Assembly: GCF_900129365.1 (NCBI RefSeq) | Contig: NZ_FQVM01000006.1 | Span: forward strand, 62,001 to 126,000 | Source: Clostridium fallax | Lineage (GTDB): Bacteria > Bacillota > Clostridia > Clostridiales > Clostridiaceae | Direction of reading: 5' to 3' | DNA: 64,000 nucleotides | Part shown: positions 59,409-64,000 of the stretch, piece after piece | How positions within the stretch are numbered: position 1 is the first letter of the stretch | Layout of the letters: each line of letters begins with the position of its first letter | Notes under the pieces: model-generated | Told to the model about the DNA's origin: nothing | What the model saw: the letters and a program-made list of their open reading frames with translations, nothing else | Databases searched by the model: none | Made by a program: the position numbers and the translations under genes

Positions 59409-61148
59409 ATGACAAAAGAATTTTCAATAAGTAACGATAAAGTTACTATAAATTTTACAGCAAAATATTGTGATAATATAGAGAGCCTATTAAGTAGTGA
59501 AGGATTTAAAAGAGTTTTAGAATGCTATTTAAAGAAAAGTAAATTTAGAAATAATAAAAATTTTAAAGAATTAACTAAAGCTTTTAATACAGAAGATATA
59601 GAAAAGTTATCTAATTTAGTGGTAAGAACTTTTAAACTCTTAACAGTAATGACTGCAGATGAGGTTATTAGCTTACATGAAAATTTTAAGCCTTTATTAG
59701 AAAATAAAGATCAGGTTATTTCATTTATAGAAGAATTATATTCTTATTGGAGAAAATTAGAAAGATATACTGTGATAAATAATAATAGAAAGAAAGAGGG
59801 AATAGCTTCTGTTAGTTTCCAAGAAGCTAATTCTGAATTCTCAAAATTAATACTAAGACTATATAGAAAAATAGAAAAAAACGTAATAGGACATATGCCT
59901 AAGGTATTTAGACAAATTCCAGCAGGTGGAAATGCAGGAATGCTTATAAATAATTTAATATGGCCTATTCCTTATGAATATGAAAAACTTGAAGATGTTC
60001 CCTTTATAGAATCTATATCTCTTGAAGCACCATTTATAACTTATCCTAAAAAGAATACAAGAGATGGAATTTTTAAAGAAGTATTTAAAAATCCAATAAA
60101 TAGAGCATCTATTAATAAAGACGAATGGTACTGCTATCCTGCAAAAGTTGGGAATTTATTAGCTTATGTATATTTTCATAGAGATTTTATGGCTCATGGA
60201 ATTACGTTATGTAATCTTTTTGAACTAGCAACTATAGAAGAATGTAGAGGAAGAAAACCAGATATAGTTCATATTTTTGGAGCAGAAGATGACTCAGAGT
60301 TTAAAACTGTTTTTTATGATGATGAAAAGAATAATATAATGATGGGTTATGTAAATTATAATGAAGCCATAGATTATTTTGGATATATGAAAAAAATGAT
60401 TCTAACTCTCCATAATCTTATAGCAATAAAAAAAGGAATGCTACCTATTCATGGAGCTATGGTTAATATATCTCTTAAAGATGGGAAAACAGCTAATGCA
60501 ATAATAGTTGGAGATAGTGGTGCTGGAAAATCAGAATCCTTAGAAGCTTTTAGAGCTTTAGGAGAAGAGTATATAAGTGATATGAATGTTATCTTTGATG
60601 ATATGGGATTTATAAAAAAGGATGGAAATGTAATAAAAGGCTATGGAACAGAAATAGGTGCCTTTGTAAGACTTGATGACTTAGATCAAGGATATGCATT
60701 TAAGGAACTAGATAGAAGTATATTTATGAATCCAGATAAGGTTAATGCAAGACTTGTAATGCCAATATCTTCTTATAAAGATATAACAAAGGGATATAAA
60801 GTAGATATAATACTTTATGCTAATAACTATGATGAAGCAAAGGATAAAGCTATTAAGTTTTTTACAAATAAAAATGAGGCTATTAAGGTATTTAAAAAAG
60901 GGGCAAGAATGGCAAAAGGAACAACTACAGAAAAAGGTCTTGTAGAATCTTATTTTGCAAATCCATTTGGTCCAGCTCAAAGAAAAGAAGAAGTAGATAA
61001 ACTTTTAGAGTTTTATTTTAAAGAAATTTTCGATGAAAAAATATTGATTGGAGAGATAAAAACTCAATTAGCTGTTAAAGGAGTAGAAAAAAATGGTCCA
61101 AAGAAAGCTGCCCTAGAACTTTTGGAGGTTATATGTAATGAAATCTAA
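59409..61148 (+). CDS. PEPCK-like ATP-binding protein
   Basis: The 579-residue protein has an unusual N-terminal half (1-330) with no clear domain and a C-terminal half like the phosphoenolpyruvate carboxykinase (ATP) fold: Walker A-like IVGDSGAGKSES (about 365-376), MLPIHGAMVNIS before it, SDMNVIFDDMGF (metal-binding Asp region) and AFVRLDDLD. ATP-type PEPCK has GLSGTGKTT and a length of about 530. The different P-loop and the long N-terminus make real PEPCK activity uncertain; HPr-kinase-like or other P-loop kinase activity is possible. ATG 59409 has AGGGGGTAAAAT upstream. It overlaps the next gene by 11 bases. Confidence 0.7.
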   Translation: MTKEFSISNDKVTINFTAKYCDNIESLLSSEGFKRVLECYLKKSKFRNNKNFKELTKAFNTEDIEKLSNLVVRTFKLLTVMTADEVISLHENFKPLLENKDQVISFIEELYSYWRKLERYTVINNNRKKEGIASVSFQEANSEFSKLILRLYRKIEKNVIGHMPKVFRQIPAGGNAGMLINNLIWPIPYEYEKLEDVPFIESISLEAPFITYPKKNTRDGIFKEVFKNPINRASINKDEWYCYPAKVGNLLAYVYFHRDFMAHGITLCNLFELATIEECRGRKPDIVHIFGAEDDSEFKTVFYDDEKNNIMMGYVNYNEAIDYFGYMKKMILTLHNLIAIKKGMLPIHGAMVNISLKDGKTANAIIVGDSGAGKSESLEAFRALGEEYISDMNVIFDDMGFIKKDGNVIKGYGTEIGAFVRLDDLDQGYAFKELDRSIFMNPDKVNARLVMPISSYKDITKGYKVDIILYANNYDEAKDKAIKFFTNKNEAIKVFKKGARMAKGTTTEKGLVESYFANPFGPAQRKEEVDKLLEFYFKEIFDEKILIGEIKTQLAVKGVEKNGPKKAALELLEVICNEI

Positions 61149-62331
61149 TAGAGTAAAGGATATAAGTGCTTCAAAAACTTTAGAGATAACTAAAATTGCT
61201 AATGAAATGAAAAGTTTAGGAAAAGAAGTTATAAATTTTGCAGCAGGAGAACCGGATTTTTTTACCCCTAAAAATATACAAGATGCAGCAATTAAAGCTA
61301 TAAGGGAAGGAAAGACAAAATATACTGCAACAAGTGGATTAAGTGATTTAAAAAAAGAAATCATAAAAAAATTAAAATATGATAATAATATAGAATATAA
61401 AGAAGAACAAATTTTAGTATCAACTGGGGCAAAGCAATGCTTAGCTAATATTTTTCTATCAATACTTAATGATAGTGATGAAGTAATTTTATTATCTCCT
61501 TATTGGACCAGTTATCCAGAACTTATAAAAATAGCTGGAGGAAAATCAGTTTTTCTAACTGGAAATCATAAAAATAATTACAAAATAAATAAATTAGATT
61601 TAGAAAAAATTATTACTGATAAAACTAAAGCAATTATTATAAATTCTCCTTCAAATCCTACAGGAGTTATTTATGATAAAAAAGAATTAGAAGAGATTGC
61701 TGAAGTTTGTAAAAAATATAACTTAATAATAATATCTGATGAAATTTATGAAAAATTATCTTATGATAGGAAAAAACATATAAGTATAGCTTCATTATCA
61801 GAGGACTCCTATAAAAGAACTTTAGTAGTAAATGGATTTTCTAAAGCTTATGCTATGACTGGATGGAGATTAGGATACGTAGCAGGAGATAGAGAAGTAA
61901 TATCTTACATGACAAAACTTCAAAGCCATACAACTTCAAATCCTAATACTATCTCTCAATATGCTGCAATAGAAGCTTTAAAAGGATCCCAAAAAGAGCT
62001 TGAAAATATGGTAATTGAATTTGAAAGTAGAAGAAACTTGACTGTAAATATATTAAATAATATAAAAGAAGTAAGTTACATAAAGCCTGAAGGTGCTTTT
62101 TATGTAATGATTGATGTATCAAAACTTTATAATACTTATATAAATAATTACTATATAAATAACTCAGATTCTTTTTGTAAGTTTTTTTTAGAAGAGGAAA
62201 ATGTTGCAGTTATTCCAGGTAGCGCTTTTGGAGCTGATAATTATATAAGGATATCTTTTGCAACTTCAAGAGAAAATATAACAAAGGGATTAGAAAAATT
62301 ACAAAATTTTATAAATAAGTTAAAATTTTAA
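61138..62331 (+). CDS. Pyridoxal-phosphate aminotransferase (aspartate aminotransferase type I)
   Basis: The 397-residue protein is a class I/II aminotransferase: INFAAGEPDFFTP at the start, STGAKQCLANIF, SPYWTSYPELI, NSPSNPTGVIYDKKEL, ISDEIYEKLSYD, and NGFSKAYAMTGWRLGYVAGD with PLP Lys236; the C-terminal RISFATS Arg binds substrate carboxylate. It is most like aspartate aminotransferases of the AspC/AAT-Ib type. The start (SD GGAGG) lies inside the end of the PEPCK-like gene, so the two are translationally coupled. Confidence 0.9.
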   Translation: MKSNRVKDISASKTLEITKIANEMKSLGKEVINFAAGEPDFFTPKNIQDAAIKAIREGKTKYTATSGLSDLKKEIIKKLKYDNNIEYKEEQILVSTGAKQCLANIFLSILNDSDEVILLSPYWTSYPELIKIAGGKSVFLTGNHKNNYKINKLDLEKIITDKTKAIIINSPSNPTGVIYDKKELEEIAEVCKKYNLIIISDEIYEKLSYDRKKHISIASLSEDSYKRTLVVNGFSKAYAMTGWRLGYVAGDREVISYMTKLQSHTTSNPNTISQYAAIEALKGSQKELENMVIEFESRRNLTVNILNNIKEVSYIKPEGAFYVMIDVSKLYNTYINNYYINNSDSFCKFFLEEENVAVIPGSAFGADNYIRISFATSRENITKGLEKLQNFINKLKF

Positions 62332-62424
62332 TTAAATATCAGTAAAACACTGTCATTATTAATAGAAAATTAGACATAATATAATTAACAAAAATTTAAA
62401 AAACAATGAAAAAGGTAAAAATTG

Positions 62425-62453
62425 TTGAAATTTTTGCTGATAATGTTTATAAT
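62425..62453 (+). promoter_or_regulatory. Sigma-A promoter of ptsH
   Basis: TTGAAA (62425-62430), 17-bp spacer, TATAAT (62448-62453), 35 bases before the HPr start. Confidence 0.8.
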
Positions 62454-62488
62454 GAAATAGTTAGTAAATAAATAAAGAGGTGGATGTA

Positions 62489-62749
62489 ATGGTAACTAAA
62501 GAAGTAGTAATAAAAAATTCAACAGGTTTACATGCTAGACCAGCAACATTACTAGTAAAGAAAGCTTCATCATTCAAATCAGATGTAAGCTTAGAATTTA
62601 ATGGAAAGAAAGCAAATGTAAAGAGCTTAATTGGAGTTCTTTCATTAGGAGTAACTAAAGATGCAGTTGTTAAAGTTATAGCTTCAGGCGATGATGAAAC
62701 TTTAGCTGCTGAAGAGATAGTTAAATTAATAGAAAACTTAGAAGAGTAA
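62489..62749 (+). CDS. ptsH: Phosphocarrier protein HPr
   Basis: The 86-residue protein carries phosphate from enzyme I to sugar-specific EIIA. ATG 62489 (SD AAAGAGGTGG) places catalytic His at 15 (GLHARPAT) and regulatory Ser at 46 (VKSLIGVLSLG), the canonical numbering, so GTG 62480 is rejected. Having His15 it is HPr and not Crh. With Ser46 it can also act in CcpA-dependent catabolite control. No ptsI gene follows; it is a lone gene with promoter and terminator, as usual in Clostridium. Confidence 0.95.
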   Translation: MVTKEVVIKNSTGLHARPATLLVKKASSFKSDVSLEFNGKKANVKSLIGVLSLGVTKDAVVKVIASGDDETLAAEEIVKLIENLEE

Positions 62750-62787
62750 TAAAAAAGGTTCCTTTTAAAAGGAACCTTTTTTATTAC
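62748..62787. terminator. ptsH terminator (bidirectional)
   Basis: The 19-nt arms 62748-62766 and 62767-62785 are perfect reverse complements (core AAAAAAGGTTCC and GGAACCTTTTTT). It includes the ptsH stop and lies 7 bases from the end of the minus-strand gene, so it serves both. Confidence 0.9.
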
Positions 62788-62793
62788 TTTTAT

Positions 62794-63015
62794 TTAATTA
62801 GCTTGTCTACCTATAAATTTACTTCTAAGTAATAAAAGAATTAAATTAATTGCAGATGCAAATACTAGAATATAAATAATTCTTTCTACTAAAGGACTAC
62901 CAAAACTTAGTAGATTAACTAAATTAAAATTAAATATACCTATAAGACCCCAATTAATAGCTCCTATAATTACTAATACAAAAGTAATCTTATCTAATAA
63001 ATTTACTTTATACAT
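62794..63015 (-). CDS. DUF378 small membrane protein
   Basis: The 73-residue minus-strand protein has two hydrophobic helices (about 9-28 with FVLVIIGAINWGLIGIFNF, and 45-65) with the DUF378 signature GAINWGL(I)G and a basic end (RSKFIGRQAN). DUF378 proteins are widespread in Firmicutes and of unknown function. ATG at 63013-63015 has GAGTGGGG upstream. It is convergent with ptsH, and the only minus-strand gene in the core part of the window. Confidence 0.9.
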   Translation of the reverse strand: MYKVNLLDKITFVLVIIGAINWGLIGIFNFNLVNLLSFGSPLVERIIYILVFASAINLILLLLRSKFIGRQAN

Positions 63016-63079
63016 ATAACCCCACTCCCATCAAAACTAATCTATATTAAATAAATATTAAAAAATTTATAAAATATGA

Positions 63080-63108
63080 CTGATAGAAAATAAAAAATAT
63101 GATATAAT
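63080..63108 (+). promoter_or_regulatory. Possible sigma-A promoter of purB
   Basis: CTGATA (63080-63085), 17-bp spacer, TATAAT (63103-63108), about 50 bases before purB. Confidence 0.5.
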
Positions 63109-63156
63109 ACGAATTATAATGAAGTATTATTTAATTTTATTCGTAGGAGGAACAAT

Positions 63157-64000
63157 ATGAAAGAACTTTATAGCACACCGCTAAATTCAAGATATGCATC
63201 AAAAGAGATGTCATACATATTCTCAGATAAAATGAAATTTACTACTTGGAGAAAGCTATGGGTAGCTTTAGCTGAAGGGGAAAAGGAATTAGGTTTAAAT
63301 ATTACAGAGAACCAAATTGATGAGCTAAAAAGCCATATAGATGATATAAATTATGAAGAGGCCAAAAAGAGAGAGAAAGAAGTTAGACATGATGTTATGA
63401 GTCATGTATATGCGTATGGATTACAATGCCCAAATGCTAAGGGAATAATTCATTTAGGTGCAACTAGCTGTTATGTTGGAGATAATACAGATATTATTAT
63501 AATGAGAGATGCTCTTCTTTTAATAAAGAAAAAAATAGTAAAAACTATAAAGTTACTTAAAGATTTTGCTATTAAATATAAGGATCTTCCTACATTAGGA
63601 TTTACTCATTTTCAACCAGCTCAATTAACAACAGTAGGTAAAAGAGCTACTCTTTGGATTCAAGACTTAGTTTTAGATGTAGAAAATATAGATTTTGTAC
63701 TATCAAAATTAAAGTTAAGAGGAGTTAAAGGAACAACTGGAACTCAAGCGAGCTTTATGAATCTTTTTGATGGAAATGAAGAGAAGGTAAGAGAGCTAGA
63801 TACAATTGTTGCTGAAAAGATGGGATTTAATAAAAGTTATGGAGTTACTGGTCAAACTTATCCAAGAAAAGTTGATTCAATAATTTTAAATACTCTTTCA
63901 GAAGTAGCACAAAGCGCATATAAATTTAGTAATGATTTAAGATTACTTCAAAGTATGAAAGAAATGGAAGAACCTTTTGAAAAACATCAAATAGGATCAT
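63157..64000 (+). CDS. purB: Adenylosuccinate lyase (partial, cut by window end)
   Basis: 281 codons of an enzyme of about 475 residues that acts in AMP and IMP synthesis (cleavage of adenylosuccinate and SAICAR). It starts MKELYSTPLNSRYASKEMSY behind TAGGAGGAACAAT; VRHDVMSHVYAYG (general-acid His region), GATSCYVGDNTDIIIMRDALLL, PTLGFTHFQPAQLTTVGKRA (catalytic His segment) and GTTGTQASFMNLFDG are intact. The signature SS loop lies outside the window. Confidence 0.95.
   Translation, partial: MKELYSTPLNSRYASKEMSYIFSDKMKFTTWRKLWVALAEGEKELGLNITENQIDELKSHIDDINYEEAKKREKEVRHDVMSHVYAYGLQCPNAKGIIHLGATSCYVGDNTDIIIMRDALLLIKKKIVKTIKLLKDFAIKYKDLPTLGFTHFQPAQLTTVGKRATLWIQDLVLDVENIDFVLSKLKLRGVKGTTGTQASFMNLFDGNEEKVRELDTIVAEKMGFNKSYGVTGQTYPRKVDSIILNTLSEVAQSAYKFSNDLRLLQSMKEMEEPFEKHQIGS

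Noticed and set aside
62480..62749. HPr homologue Crh instead of HPr
   Set aside because: Position 15 is His, as in HPr; Crh has Gln there.

Overview
This window comes from the chromosome of a low-GC Firmicute, almost certainly Clostridium sensu stricto. The evidence is very AT-rich DNA, many U-tailed hairpin terminators, frequent TTG/GTG starts behind strong Shine-Dalgarno (SD) sites, a full set of Clostridium/Bacillus-type genes (codY, polC, spoVS, ylmC, rny, dapG), and the gene order topA-codY-rpsB-tsf-pyrH-frr-uppS-cdsA-dxr-rseP-ispG-polC followed by the nusA-infB operon. I cannot name the species.

Region 1 (1 to about 18.77 kb) is the right-hand part of a prophage. A contractile (XkdK/XkdM/XkdN...-type) tail module runs from 1 to 10.1 kb: sheath (partial), tube, tail chaperone with a visible -1 frameshift site, tape measure, LysM baseplate protein, hub, baseplate proteins, fibre. 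Two cargo units sit inside it, each closed by its own terminator. One encodes a membrane-anchored PH-like protein. The other (10.2-12.77 kb) is a compact class 2 type V-F CRISPR locus: a 56-aa ORF, a candidate tracrRNA with a two-part anti-repeat, 8 perfect 29-nt repeats plus a degenerate ninth, and a 491-aa Cas12f1-like nuclease with intact RuvC and zinc-finger residues and no cas1/cas2/cas4. Lysis genes follow (BhlA/UviB-like, holin, amidase with two C-terminal repeats). Beyond them lies an accessory tail: an orphan immunity-like protein, a two-gene cytosolic plus four-helix membrane cassette resembling RexA/RexB in layout, tandem duplicated hairpins, two very small ORFs and an XRE regulator.

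Region 2 (18.77-19.26 kb) is the junction. Only the 3' third of comM (yifB, Mg-chelatase-like competence gene) is left, so the prophage probably sits inside comM. The XRE reading frame runs across this junction.

Region 3 (19.28-64 kb) is conserved core chromosome, nearly all on the + strand: dprA, topA, codY; translation and lipid/isoprenoid genes; polC; rimP-nusA-ylxR-ylxQ-infB-rbfA-nrnA-truB-ribF; rpsO, pnp; an M16 peptidase, ylmC, dapG, a TepA-like protease, ftsK; rimO, pgsA, recA, rny, spoVS; then a PEPCK-like ATPase, an aspartate aminotransferase, HPr, a DUF378 protein and purB (cut by the window end). Regulatory sites I can support include a LexA box at recA, CodY-like boxes before codY, a sigma-H-type promoter before spoVS, sigma-A promoters before rpsB, rpsO, recA, rny, the PEPCK-like gene and ptsH, an SD-sequestering hairpin before ylmC and a hairpin between the SD and the start codon of topA.
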